A stretch of 64,000 bases of DNA from an uncultured bacterium (GCA_947493945.1 CANLSR010000001.1:682001-746000), one strand, 5' to 3'. Numbered from the stretch's first letter, positions 8,467-16,496 are shown. Numbers and translations: made by a program. The notes: generated by a model from the letters alone, not told the origin.

Positions 8467-8858
8467 CACCCCCCGCTCTCTAGCCTGCCAGAGCGGCACG
8501 GCGGCTACCGCCAGCGGCAGGCCGGAGGCCCCTTAGTCGGCCGTCGTGGCGCGCGCCCGTTCCCCTCTGGCGCGCCAAACCTGGATGAACCCGGGCCGGC
8601 GCGAGGACTGGATGGCCGCCCGGCTCGTTGTCCCCCCGTTCCCTAACACGGCTCTCGGCCCAACTGGAACGCGGAGGAGGCACGAATATACCGTTATTCA
8701 GGAACTCCACCCCATAGAGCCGATAGGAGCCGGGATCCCCTGAGGGCAAGGCCCGGGGCTTTCCTAATGATTCTCCGCTCGTGCGAGCGCCCTGGAGGGC
8801 CGCCGCACTCGGCGCCAGCGGCACGCCGCGTCCCCCCACACACAACCTACGAGCCACA
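8467..8858. other. 392-bp leader region upstream of rpoD
   Basis: This gap separates the PLP enzyme from rpoD. A short frame at 8546-8743 has no recognisable protein character. The region holds an AT-rich patch (gaatataccgttattc, 8684-8699) in otherwise very GC-rich DNA. The patch carries the CCGTTATTC motif also found before nrdJ, and a short inverted repeat GAATA-N6-TATTC. It is the likeliest place for the rpoD promoter or a control site. Confidence 0.5.
8684..8699. promoter_or_regulatory. AT-rich element with CCGTTATTC motif upstream of rpoD
   Basis: GAATA (8684-8688) and TATTC (8695-8699) form an inverted repeat; the right half is part of CCGTTATTC (8691-8699). The same 9-mer occurs at 10730, 10804 and inverted at 10825. 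Function is inferred from rarity and placement about 160 bp before rpoD. Confidence 0.35.
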
Positions 8859-9698
8859 ATGTACGTCCCCCGCAGTCAGCGGATGCTGGACCAGTATCTC
8901 CAGGAGATCGGACAGGTCCCCCTCCTCAAGCCCGAAGAAGAGGTCGAGCTGGCCCAGCGCATCAAGGCCGGCGACCAGCTGGCGCTCCACCAGTTGGTCC
9001 GCGCCAACCTCCGGTTCGTGGTCTCGGTCGCCAAAAAGTACCAGGGGCAGGGGCTGTCCCTCGCCGACCTGATCTCGGAGGGCAACTACGGCCTGGTCAA
9101 GGCGGCCCAGCGGTTCGACGAGACGCGCGGCTTCAAGTTCATCTCGTACGCCGTCTGGTGGGTCCGCCAGTCGATCCTGAAGGCGCTGAGCGACCAGGTC
9201 CGGACGGTCCGGCTGCCCCTGAACCGCGTCGGCACGCTGTCGAAGATGCGCAAGGCGTCGGCCCGGCTGGCGCAGGAGCTGGGCCGCCAGCCCACGCCCG
9301 ACGAGATCGCCAAGGAGCTCGACCTCAAGGAGGACAAGGTGGTCGAGGGGCTCCAGCACAGCCGCCACAGCCTGTCCATGGACGCCCCGTTCGACGACGA
9401 CGACGGCAACTCGCTCCTGGACGTGCTGGCCGACGACGCCTACGAGCAGCCCGACGAGGACCTGACCAACGAGAGCCTCAACATCGACATCGAGCGGGCG
9501 CTCGCCACGTTGCACCCGCGCGAGGCCGAGATCACGCGCCTGTACTTCGGCATCGGCCACGAGCAGCCGCTGACGCTGGTCGAGGTCGGCCAGCGGTTTG
9601 GGCTCACGCGCGAGCGCGTGCGCCAGATCAAGGAGAAGGCGCTGCGCAAGCTCCGCCAGAAGCACCGCCGCGAGGAGCTGGTGGCGCACCTGAACTAG
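8859..9698 (+). CDS. rpoD: RNA polymerase primary sigma factor
   Basis: A 279-residue primary sigma-70 factor. It has the short N-terminus of Bacteroidota RpoD (MYVPRSQRMLDQYLQEIGQV = region 1.2) and no region 1.1. Region 2 follows (NLRFVVSVAKKYQGQGLSLA, then FKFISYAVWWVRQSI for -10 recognition and melting), region 3, and region 4 with the helix-turn-helix LTLVEVGQRFGLTRERVRQI for -35 contact. It directs housekeeping transcription. The start is fixed by the conserved MYVPR. A long leader lies upstream and a strong terminator (9732-9767) downstream, so it is transcribed alone. Confidence 0.97.
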   Translation: MYVPRSQRMLDQYLQEIGQVPLLKPEEEVELAQRIKAGDQLALHQLVRANLRFVVSVAKKYQGQGLSLADLISEGNYGLVKAAQRFDETRGFKFISYAVWWVRQSILKALSDQVRTVRLPLNRVGTLSKMRKASARLAQELGRQPTPDEIAKELDLKEDKVVEGLQHSRHSLSMDAPFDDDDGNSLLDVLADDAYEQPDEDLTNESLNIDIERALATLHPREAEITRLYFGIGHEQPLTLVEVGQRFGLTRERVRQIKEKALRKLRQKHRREELVAHLN

Positions 9699-9731
9699 CC
9701 GCTGGCGCCACCCGCCAGCCAGACGACACGG

Positions 9732-9767
9732 GAGAGGCCCGGCCGGATCGCTCCGGCCGGGCCTCTC
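9732..9767 (+). terminator. Rho-independent terminator of rpoD
   Basis: A perfect 16-bp stem, arms 9732-9747 (gagaggcccggccgga) and 9752-9767, with a 4-nt loop tcgc and TTT directly after. It ends 69 bp after the rpoD stop and also faces the convergent gene at 9814-10221. Confidence 0.85.
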
Positions 9768-9813
9768 TTTGGTGCGGGCTCGTCTCGGCGAGGAGAACCG
9801 CCAGCCGGGCGAG

Positions 9814-10221
9814 CTACTCCTCGTCGTCGTAGACCGGCTCCGGGCGGACGTCCCACAGCAGCATCTGCTCCAGGTCCGCCGAGTCCTCCTCGCCGTCGGC
9901 GTCGGTGAACGTGTAGTCGCCGAGCTTGTCGCGCTGGGTGGCCGCCACGCGCTTCCAGGTCTGGCCCTCGGCGTCGGTGAACTCGTCCGGGAACGGGCTC
10001 TCGATCCGGTGGCTCGGGTGGTAGCCCTTGTACTGCTTGGCCGCCTCGTAGAGCGCCGCCCGGCGCGCGCCCGGCCGGGTCGCGCTGTAGCCGTGGACCT
10101 TGAACGGCGCGATCTCGATGATCGCGATCACGTCGTCGCCCTCGTCCTCCGGGTCGGAGTACTCGGGGCGGACCACCTTGAACTCGTCGGGGTGGGGGTA
10201 TGCGCTGCGGTCGTCGAACAT
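9814..10221 (-). CDS. Acidic hypothetical protein
   Basis: A 135-residue cytoplasmic protein with no signal peptide or membrane segment. It is rich in Asp and Glu, especially at the C-terminus (DADGEEDSADLEQMLLWDV, YDDEE). The centre has a plausible folded part (DDVIAIIEIAPFKVHGYSATRPGARRAALYEAAKQ). I do not recognise the family. It converges with rpoD across the shared terminator and is divergent from the 58-residue acidic gene, 176 bp away. ATG start is preceded by no clear ribosome-binding site, as for most genes here. Confidence 0.65.
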   Translation of the reverse strand: MFDDRSAYPHPDEFKVVRPEYSDPEDEGDDVIAIIEIAPFKVHGYSATRPGARRAALYEAAKQYKGYHPSHRIESPFPDEFTDAEGQTWKRVAATQRDKLGDYTFTDADGEEDSADLEQMLLWDVRPEPVYDDEE

Positions 10222-10397
10222 GGCTCGGTCGGGATTCAGAAGAGGGAGAAGGTACGCGGGGCGGGAACGCGGAGTCCCGCAGCGCGTGGGCGCCCGCGCG
10301 CTTTCCCGTCCGATTCACCCCGCCCCCGGGCGCCTCCCCCCCTTGCCCGGCTGGCGGCGGCGCGGTAGACTCGTCTCCCGCCCTTTCCCTCCCTGTC

Positions 10398-10574
10398 ATG
10401 GCCGACCTCAACGACGACTACAACGACCCCGACGACGACGACGACCTCGACAGCCTGGACGAGGACCTCGAGCTGGACGACGACGACCTGGACCTCGACG
10501 ACGAGGACCTCGAAGGCCTCGACGACGACGACGGGCTGGACCTCGGCGATTTCGAGGACGAAGACGAGTTCTAG
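10398..10574 (+). CDS. Extremely acidic 58-residue protein
   Basis: A 58-residue protein with 28 Asp and 7 Glu and no Lys, Arg or His, so about 60% is acidic. Leucines recur every 2-7 residues between Asp blocks (DLDSLDEDLELDDDDLDLDD). The ATG at 10398 follows the C/T-rich leader ending gtcATG, like nrdJ at 11136. The frame can be extended upstream to 10200, but that part has a different, basic composition. I do not recognise a family; candidates are a DNA-mimic or chaperone-like acidic protein, or a cation binder. It precedes the long nrdJ leader. Confidence 0.6.
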   Translation: MADLNDDYNDPDDDDDLDSLDEDLELDDDDLDLDDEDLEGLDDDDGLDLGDFEDEDEF

Positions 10575-10729
10575 GACCGCCGGGCAGCGTGCCACGCGCC
10601 CGCGCCCTGGCGGAACGCGCCGAGAGCGCCGCCGGTCACGGCGCCGACGCGCCGAGCCCTAGTGCGGGCCGAGACTGCCAGCGCGCAGACCGAGACCGCC
10701 AGCCGGACGGGCGGTGCCGACGGACGGCG

Positions 10730-10738
10730 CCGTTATTC
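10730..10738 (+). promoter_or_regulatory. CCGTTATTC motif, first copy before nrdJ
   Basis: Exact CCGTTATTC, identical to the element before rpoD (8691-8699) and to the arms of the inverted repeat at 10803-10834. Binding by a regulator is inferred from recurrence only. Confidence 0.35.
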
Positions 10739-10802
10739 GATCGCCGGCCCCGAGCGCGCGGGGACGACGTGTGCACGAGCGGTAGCCCGTGGCCGATCGG
10801 GA

Positions 10803-10834
10803 GCCGTTATTCTGTCCACGGAAGGAATAACGGC
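10803..10834. promoter_or_regulatory. Inverted repeat of the CCGTTATTC motif
   Basis: Arms gccgttattc (10803-10812) and gaataacggc (10825-10834) are perfect inverted copies separated by 12 nt. The spacing suits a dimeric regulator, or a hairpin in the leader RNA. It lies about 300 bp before nrdJ. Confidence 0.45.
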
Positions 10835-10910
10835 ACCCCTCACAGCGCCTGTCCTCGCATCGGGGCCGTCCGCGCTGCACGGGCCGCTGGCGAGGCGCCT
10901 CCGTCTACGC

Positions 10911-10919
10911 TGTGGATAA
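10911..10919 (-). promoter_or_regulatory. Consensus DnaA box upstream of nrdJ
   Basis: TGTGGATAA is the exact complement of the consensus DnaA box TTATCCACA. It is the only such 9-mer I noticed in the window. DnaA controls nrd genes in E. coli, so a box 217 bp before a ribonucleotide reductase gene is suggestive; a single box can occur by chance. Confidence 0.4.
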
Positions 10920-11135
10920 CCCGTGGACGGACCAGGCTTGCGCCCCGGCACGCTTGACGGGTTACTTGAGGTCCGCTTCCGAGCGCCTCCGCGGCCTCGG
11001 GCTGGAGCTGACACGGGTCCGAGGAGGACCGCTCGGCTCGCCCCGTCCCCCGCCCGCGGAGCCACAGCGGCTCAACGCCCGGACCCCGGGCGAGGCCCTG
11101 GAGCCGCCCCTGTCGTCCCCTGCCCTCCCCCCGTC

Positions 11136-14100
11136 ATGGCCAAGAAGAAAGCCCCCGCCTCGGCACACGCCGACGGCCTCACGATCGACCGCGTGTTCTC
11201 GACCTCGGGCCAAGACCCGTTCGACAGCGTGGTCTGGAGCCGGCGCGACGCCGCGATCAAGAACTTCGCCGGCGAGGCCATCTTCGAGCAGACCGACGTC
11301 GAGTTCCCCGACGCGTTCTCCCCGCTGGCGGTCAACGTGGTCGCGTCGAAGTACTTCTACGGCGCCATCGAGTCCGGCAACGGCAGCCCGGCCGAGGGCC
11401 AGCGCGAGTACAGCTTGCGCCAGCTCGTCCACCGCGTCACGCGGACGATCACCGACTGGGGGCAGGCCCAGGGCTACTTCGCCTCCGACGCCGACGCCGA
11501 GACGTTCTACGACGAGCTGACCTGGCTCTGCACCCACCAGTACGGCGCGTTCAACAGCCCCGTCTGGTTCAACGTCGGCCTGGGCGCCCAGTACGGCGTG
11601 CGCGACAGCGGAGGCAAGACGATCTCCGGGTGGGACTTCGACAAGGAAGAAGTGGTAGATGTGGATCCGTACGAGCGGCCCCAGGCGTCGGCCTGCTTCA
11701 TCATCTCCGTCGAGGACTCCGTCGACGACATCTGGCAGCTGATGGGCGAGTCGGCCCGGCTGTTCAAGTTCGGGAGCGGCGTCGGGGCCGACTGGTCCAA
11801 GCTGCGCTCGTCGCACGAGAAGCTGTCGGGCGGCGGCATCCCGTCCGGCCCGGTCAGCTTCATGAAGGTGCAGGACGCGACCGGCGGCACCATCAAGTCG
11901 GGCGGCAAGACGCGCCGCGCGGCCATCATGCAGACGCTCAAGGTCTGGCACCCGGACATCCTGGAGTTCGTCGAGGCCAAGCAGACCGAGGAGCGCAAGG
12001 CGTGGGCGCTCATCGAGCAGGGCTACGACGGCTCGTTCAACGGCGACGCCTACGGCTCGGTCGCCTTCCAGAACGTGAACCAGTCGGTCCGGCTGAACGA
12101 CGCGTTCATGGAGGCCGCCAACCAGGGCGAGCCGTTCGCGCTGACGGCCGTCACCAGCGGCGACGCCGTCGACACGGTCGATGCCCAGGACCTCTTGCTC
12201 AAGATCTCCGAAGGCACCTGGGTCTGCGGCGACCCGGGCGCCCAGTACGAGGACACGATCCAGCGCTGGCACACCTGCAAAAACACCGGCCCGATCAACT
12301 CCAGCAACCCCTGCTCGGAGTACATGTTCGTGGACGACTCGGCGTGCAATCTGGCGTCCTTGAACTTGATGAAGTTCAAGACCGAGGACGGCCGGTTCGA
12401 CGTCGAGCGCTACCGCGCCGCGGCCCGGCTCTACCTCACGGCCCAGGAGATCCTGGTCGACAACGCCGGCTACCCGTCGGCGCGGATCGCGGCCAACAGC
12501 CACAAGTTCCGGCCGCTCGGGCTGGGCTTCGCCAACCTGGGCGCGCTCCTGATGTCGATGGGCCTGCCCTACGACTCCGACGAAGGTCGCGCCGTCGCCG
12601 GGGCGCTGATGGCTATTGAGCACTGCGAGGGCTACGCCCGCAGCGCCGAGATGGCGTCCAACCCCAAGGTCGGCCCGTTCGACGGCTACGCCGAGAATGA
12701 GGAGCCCTTCCTGGAGGTGATGCGGATGCACCGCGACGCCGTCCAGCAGATCGACGCGTCGTGCCCGGAGTACCTGCGCACGGCGGCTCAGGAGTCGGCC
12801 GACCGGATGGTCCAGCTGGGCGAGGCCCACGGCTACCGCAACGCCCAGGCGACGGTGCTGGCGCCGACTGGGACCATCGGCTTTATGATGGACTGCGACA
12901 CGACGGGCATCGAGCCCGACCTGGCGCTCGTCAAGTACAAGCTGCTCGCCGGCAAAGGCGACGGGCTGATGAAGATCGTCAACGGGACGGTCCCGGAGGC
13001 GCTGACGCGGCTGGGCTACACCGACGCCGAGCGGACCGTGATCCTGGAGTACGTCGAGGAGCACGACACCATCGAGGGCGCGCCCGGTCTCCGCGATGAG
13101 CACCTGCCGGTGTTCGACTGCGCCTTTAAGCCGCACAACGGCGAGCGCTACATCTCGCACATGGGCCACATCCGGATGATGGCCGCGTGCCAGCCGTTCA
13201 TCTCGGGCGCCATCTCCAAGACGGTCAACCTGCCCGAGTCGGCGACGGTCGAGGACATCGCCGACGCCTACATGCAGTCGTGGGAGCTCGGCCTCAAGGC
13301 CGTCGCGATCTACCGCGAGAACTCCAAGCGCAGCCAGCCGCTCTCGACCAAGTCCGGCGGCAACACGGCCGCCAAGACCGAGGCCGTGGAACTGGCGGAC
13401 GGCGCGAGCGCCTCGGGCGACGGCGCCGCCAGTGGCACGCCCGAGGTGGTCGAGACCATCGTCGAGAAGGTGGTCTACCGCCCCCACCGCGAGCGCTTGC
13501 CCGACGAGCGGCCCAGCATCACGCACAAGTTCTCGGTCGCCGGCCACGAGGGCTACCTCCACGTGGGCCTTTACCCCGAGGGCCACCGCAACGCCGGCCG
13601 GCCGGGCGAGATCTTTATCACGATGGCCAAGCAGGGCTCGACGATCGCCGGGCTGATGGACAGCTTCGCGACGGCGATCTCTCTGTCCTTCCAGTACGGC
13701 GTGCCGCTGGAGGACCTGGTGTCCAAGTTCGGCCACGTCCGCTTCGAGCCGGCCGGGTTCACCAACAACCCCCAGATCCCGATCGCCAAGTCGATCACGG
13801 ATTACATCTTCCGCTACCTCTCGCTCAAGTTCCTGGGCGGCGGCGACGGCGCCGGAGCCGACCTGGCCGACGAGCAGGAGGTGTCCGTGGACCCTACGGT
13901 GGCCGTGGCGACTGAGGCCGGTCGCCACGGCCCGGCGTCCGACCAGACGCAGGCCGACCTGTTCGCCACCGCTCAGGCGGCCATCGACGCCGGCCAGCCG
14001 TCGCACGTCGGCGGGACCATTGAGGCTGCGCTGGCGGAGCCCGCCAGCGGGGAGATCGGCGCGTTCCAGAACCAGGACGACGCGCCGGCCTGCCCCAACT

Positions 14101-14174
14101 GCGGCGGCATCACGGTGCGGGCCGGGTCGTGCTACTCGTGCCCGAACTGCGGCTCGTCCACCGGCTGCGGCTGA
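11136..14174 (+). CDS. nrdJ: Adenosylcobalamin-dependent (class II) ribonucleotide reductase
   Basis: A 1012-residue class II ribonucleotide reductase, which makes deoxyribonucleotides using a B12-derived radical. Recognisable parts are the N-terminal core (FNSPVWFNVGL), the catalytic cysteine region NPCSEYMFVDDSACNLASLN near residues 392-411, the loop PTGTIGFMMDCDTTGIEPD near 578, and a TSCPE-like domain (GHIRMMAACQPFISGAISKT). The C-terminal tail has four CxxC-type cysteines of the thiol-relay/zinc-ribbon end. The ATG at 11136 (MAKKKAPAS) fits the family length. It has a 561-bp leader with a DnaA box and an inverted repeat, and a hairpin follows the stop. Confidence 0.97.
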   Translation: MAKKKAPASAHADGLTIDRVFSTSGQDPFDSVVWSRRDAAIKNFAGEAIFEQTDVEFPDAFSPLAVNVVASKYFYGAIESGNGSPAEGQREYSLRQLVHRVTRTITDWGQAQGYFASDADAETFYDELTWLCTHQYGAFNSPVWFNVGLGAQYGVRDSGGKTISGWDFDKEEVVDVDPYERPQASACFIISVEDSVDDIWQLMGESARLFKFGSGVGADWSKLRSSHEKLSGGGIPSGPVSFMKVQDATGGTIKSGGKTRRAAIMQTLKVWHPDILEFVEAKQTEERKAWALIEQGYDGSFNGDAYGSVAFQNVNQSVRLNDAFMEAANQGEPFALTAVTSGDAVDTVDAQDLLLKISEGTWVCGDPGAQYEDTIQRWHTCKNTGPINSSNPCSEYMFVDDSACNLASLNLMKFKTEDGRFDVERYRAAARLYLTAQEILVDNAGYPSARIAANSHKFRPLGLGFANLGALLMSMGLPYDSDEGRAVAGALMAIEHCEGYARSAEMASNPKVGPFDGYAENEEPFLEVMRMHRDAVQQIDASCPEYLRTAAQESADRMVQLGEAHGYRNAQATVLAPTGTIGFMMDCDTTGIEPDLALVKYKLLAGKGDGLMKIVNGTVPEALTRLGYTDAERTVILEYVEEHDTIEGAPGLRDEHLPVFDCAFKPHNGERYISHMGHIRMMAACQPFISGAISKTVNLPESATVEDIADAYMQSWELGLKAVAIYRENSKRSQPLSTKSGGNTAAKTEAVELADGASASGDGAASGTPEVVETIVEKVVYRPHRERLPDERPSITHKFSVAGHEGYLHVGLYPEGHRNAGRPGEIFITMAKQGSTIAGLMDSFATAISLSFQYGVPLEDLVSKFGHVRFEPAGFTNNPQIPIAKSITDYIFRYLSLKFLGGGDGAGADLADEQEVSVDPTVAVATEAGRHGPASDQTQADLFATAQAAIDAGQPSHVGGTIEAALAEPASGEIGAFQNQDDAPACPNCGGITVRAGSCYSCPNCGSSTGCG

Positions 14175-14187
14175 TCCGCTCCGTCTC

Positions 14188-14214
14188 CCCCGCTGGCGAC
14201 AGCCGCCAGCGGGG
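14188..14214 (+). terminator. Hairpin after nrdJ
   Basis: Arms ccccgctggcg (14188-14198) and cgccagcgggg (14204-14214) pair perfectly with a 5-nt loop, 14 bp after the stop. The right arm contains the 13-mer CCGCCAGCGGGGC (14203-14215). No T run follows. Confidence 0.6.
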
Positions 14215-14251
14215 CGTGCAGTGGGGGGATTCAAACCAGCTCCCGCCAGTC

Positions 14252-14387
14252 GTCATCCTGAGCGGAGGGCGCAGCCCGGAGTCGAAGGACCTCTGGCGAG
14301 CGTGGCCTTCGACCGTTACTTGCGGCGCCAGCGAGAGACGGCGTCCCATCAGAGATCCTTCGACTCGCTAGGCTCACTCAGGATGAC
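14252..14387. repeat. Inverted pair of a dispersed palindromic repeat
   Basis: The left arm (14252-14294) starts gtcatcctgagc and ends gagtcgaaggacctct; the right arm (14351-14387) starts agagatccttcgactc and ends ctcaggatgac. They are imperfect inverted copies about 56 bp apart. The same word pair is known to me as a multi-copy intergenic repeat in several phyla. The right arm ends 43 bp before the GIY-YIG start codon used here. Confidence 0.75.
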
Positions 14388-14430
14388 GACACCTGGAGAC
14401 GACGAGTCGTGGTCCGACGCCTCACCAGCG

Positions 14431-14745
14431 ATGCGAACCCCTGGTCCCTACTGGGTCTACGTCCTCACCAATCGATCTGGGACGCTGTATATCGGCGTGA
14501 CCAACGACCTGGAACGGCGGCTGGCGGAACACGCTGCCAGTGGGGACGAGCAGTTTACGGGGCGCTACGCGATGGACCGGCTGATCTACACCGAGTCCTA
14601 TCCGGGCGTCCGGGATGCGATCCGACGCGAGAAGCAGTTAGAGGGGTGGAGACGCTCGAAGAAGGTCGCCCTCGTCAACCGAGAAAACCCGTCATGGCGC
14701 GACCTCCGAGAGTCACGCAGTTCCACTGCCGATGAAAGCTCCTGA
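14431..14745 (+). CDS. GIY-YIG domain endonuclease, small stand-alone form
   Basis: A 104-residue GIY-YIG nuclease of the widespread single-domain (UPF0213-like) group. The domain opens with PYWVYVL-x5-GTLYIGVTNDLERRL, the GIY-YIG half-motifs with the catalytic arginine helix. It continues with FTGRYAMDRLIYTE and the group's typical REKQLEGWRRSKKVALV and NPSWRDL ends. GIY-YIG enzymes cut DNA or RNA; this group has no settled role. The ATG at 14431 sits just before the domain; ATG at 14383 in the repeat is less likely. It overlaps the HicB-like gene by 14 bp and abuts the inverted repeat. Confidence 0.88.
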   Translation: MRTPGPYWVYVLTNRSGTLYIGVTNDLERRLAEHAASGDEQFTGRYAMDRLIYTESYPGVRDAIRREKQLEGWRRSKKVALVNRENPSWRDLRESRSSTADESS

Positions 14746-14947
14746 CCTCCGTTGCGAGGTCATTCTCTACTGGAGCAATCGCGATGGGGGCTACCTCGCT
14801 GAGTTGCCTGGCTGCCTCTCGGATGGCGAGACACGTGCCGAAGCACTGACGAACGCTGAGAGCGCGATGCAGACGTGGATCGAGACCGCGCGCGAGCTTG
14901 GACGAGAAATCCCAGCGCCCAAGGGCCGACGCCTCCACTTCGCCTGA
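14732..14947 (+). CDS. HicB-like antitoxin family protein
   Basis: A 71-residue protein of the HicB/UPF0150 family. The fold is a short beta-strand start (RCEVILYWSNRDGGYLAELP), the hallmark LPGCLSDGETRAEALTNAESAM, and a helix with WIETARELGREIPAPKG. HicB antitoxins neutralise HicA RNase toxins and many carry a DNA-binding tail, which is absent here. No HicA (a small dsRBD-like protein) is next to it. Instead its start lies 14 bp inside the GIY-YIG gene, implying coupled translation. Whether the nuclease replaces HicA as partner is open. Confidence 0.8.
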   Translation: MKAPDLRCEVILYWSNRDGGYLAELPGCLSDGETRAEALTNAESAMQTWIETARELGREIPAPKGRRLHFA

Positions 14948-15032
14948 GCAGGGGGCGGCAACTATCGCCAGCAGGACGGGCACGGGAGGGCGACGGGCCG
15001 GCGTAGGTTTGCACCTCGCCTTCTGCTGCGCC

Positions 15033-16496
15033 ATGCGTTTCGCCCTCATCGTACTTGCCCTTGCTGCCTCCGCGGCGTCCGCCCAGCCCGGTGTCGAGGT
15101 CGGACGCCCGGCCGACGCGCCGTGGCCGGACTCGCTCATGGCCGGCACGGCGCCCCCGGCGGCGGTCGCCGATCTCTACGCCATCGCCGCCGCCGTCCGC
15201 GCCGACCGCATCGAGTCGGACATCCGGACGCTGGCGGGCTTCGGCACGCGCCACACGCTGAGCGACACCGCCAGCGCGACGCGAGGCATCGGCGCGGCAC
15301 GGCGCTGGATCCGGGACGAGTTTGAGCGGATCTCAGCCGACTGTGGCGGCTGCCTGGAGATCGTCGAGCAGCGGCGCACGGTCTCGGGCGAGCGGCGGAT
15401 TCCTGAGCCGGTCGAGATCGTCAACGTGCTGGCGATCCAGCGCGGGACGAGTGATCCGAACCGCTACGTGGTGATGTCGGGCGACATCGACAGCCGGGCG
15501 TCAGATGCCTTGGACGGCGTGAGCGACGCGCCGGGCGCCAACGACAACGCCTCAGGCATGGCCGGCGCCATCGAGGCGGCGCGCGTGCTGAGCCAGTACC
15601 GCTTTCCCGGGACCATCATCTACGCCGGGCTGAGCGGCGAGGAGCAAGGTCTGTTCGGCGGTCAGATCATGGCCGAGATCGCGCGAGACGAGGGCTGGGA
15701 GGTCGTCGGCGTGCTCAACAACGACATGATCGGCAACAGCTGCGGCATCGACGGCGTGTGCGACAACACCTCGGCCCGCGTGTTCTCGGAGGGCACGCGC
15801 CCGACCGAAACCGAGCAGGAGGCGCGTGCGCGGCGCTTTACCGGCGGCGAGGTGGACGGCCCCAGCCGCAACCTGGCCCGCTACGTCGACCGGGTGGCGG
15901 ACGAGTACGTCCGCAACCTGGACATCATGATGGTCTACCGGCTGGACCGCTTTGGGCGCGGCGGCCACCACACGCCGTTCACCAACGTCGGCTACCCGGG
16001 CGTGCGGATCATGGAGACGCACGAGCACTACGACCGCCAGCACCAGGACTTGCGCACCGGCACCTACCCCGACGGCTCGCCGCGCCACTACGGCGACACC
16101 GTCGAGTACGTCGACTTCGACTACGCCGCCAAGCTCACCGCCCTCAACGCCGTCACGCTGGCGGGCATCGCCGGCGCGCCGCCGCCGCCGTCGAACGTGG
16201 CCATCGAGGGCGCCGTCCGGCCCTCGACCACGCTGTCGTGGGACGCGCCGGACGCCGCTCGGAACCCCCAGCACGCCGGCGCGCGCGTCTGGTGGCGCCT
16301 CACGACGAGCCCCCAGTGGGAGCGCTCGGTGTTCGTGCCCGCCTCGGGCTCCGGCCGCCAGTCGTACACGTTGGAGAACGTGGTGATCGACAACTACTTT
16401 TTCGGCGTGTCCAGCGTCTCCGCCGACGGCAGCGAGAGCCCCGTCGTGTTCCCCGGCGTGATCGGCGCCTTCGACTACGCGCCCGCCGACGACTGA
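15033..16496 (+). CDS. M28 family metallopeptidase, secreted
   Basis: A 487-residue secreted M28 peptidase (aminopeptidase group). A signal peptide (MRFALIVLALAASAASA) precedes the catalytic domain. Metal-site motifs are GDIDS (150-154), GANDNASG (169-175), SGEEQGLFGG (201-210), NNDMIGN and HHTPF. In most M28 enzymes the first ligand is His in a GxHxDS motif; here Asp151 stands in its place. The C-terminal part (about 385-487) is a fibronectin-like beta domain (STTLSWDAP, YTLENV). It probably degrades peptides outside the cytoplasm. ATG at 15033 begins the signal peptide. Confidence 0.9.
   Translation: MRFALIVLALAASAASAQPGVEVGRPADAPWPDSLMAGTAPPAAVADLYAIAAAVRADRIESDIRTLAGFGTRHTLSDTASATRGIGAARRWIRDEFERISADCGGCLEIVEQRRTVSGERRIPEPVEIVNVLAIQRGTSDPNRYVVMSGDIDSRASDALDGVSDAPGANDNASGMAGAIEAARVLSQYRFPGTIIYAGLSGEEQGLFGGQIMAEIARDEGWEVVGVLNNDMIGNSCGIDGVCDNTSARVFSEGTRPTETEQEARARRFTGGEVDGPSRNLARYVDRVADEYVRNLDIMMVYRLDRFGRGGHHTPFTNVGYPGVRIMETHEHYDRQHQDLRTGTYPDGSPRHYGDTVEYVDFDYAAKLTALNAVTLAGIAGAPPPPSNVAIEGAVRPSTTLSWDAPDAARNPQHAGARVWWRLTTSPQWERSVFVPASGSGRQSYTLENVVIDNYFFGVSSVSADGSESPVVFPGVIGAFDYAPADD

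Larger units (their letters stand above)
10575..11135. other. 561-bp leader region upstream of nrdJ
   Basis: No supported gene. It contains two forward CCGTTATTC motifs and one inverted copy, a 10-bp inverted repeat (10803-10834), and a perfect DnaA-box sequence (10911-10919). I looked for a cobalamin riboswitch, expected for a B12-dependent enzyme, and did not find the conserved B12-box core. The open frame running into nrdJ from 10923 is a GC artefact because NrdJ homology starts at 11136. Confidence 0.55.

Noticed and set aside
8546..8743. 65-residue frame before rpoD
   Set aside because: No homology-like features, and it spans the AT-rich motif that is better read as a control region.
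10575..11135. Cobalamin riboswitch before the B12-dependent nrdJ
   Set aside because: The conserved B12-box and core strings are not recognisable; only unrelated inverted repeats are present.
10923..11135. N-terminal extension of NrdJ from an upstream in-frame start
   Set aside because: The added residues are Arg/Pro-rich GC artefact and the family N-terminus fits ATG at 11136.
14218..14245. A tRNA T-arm-like string on the minus strand (ggtttgaatccccc)
   Set aside because: No matching acceptor, anticodon or D arm can be built around it; it lies between a hairpin and a dispersed repeat.
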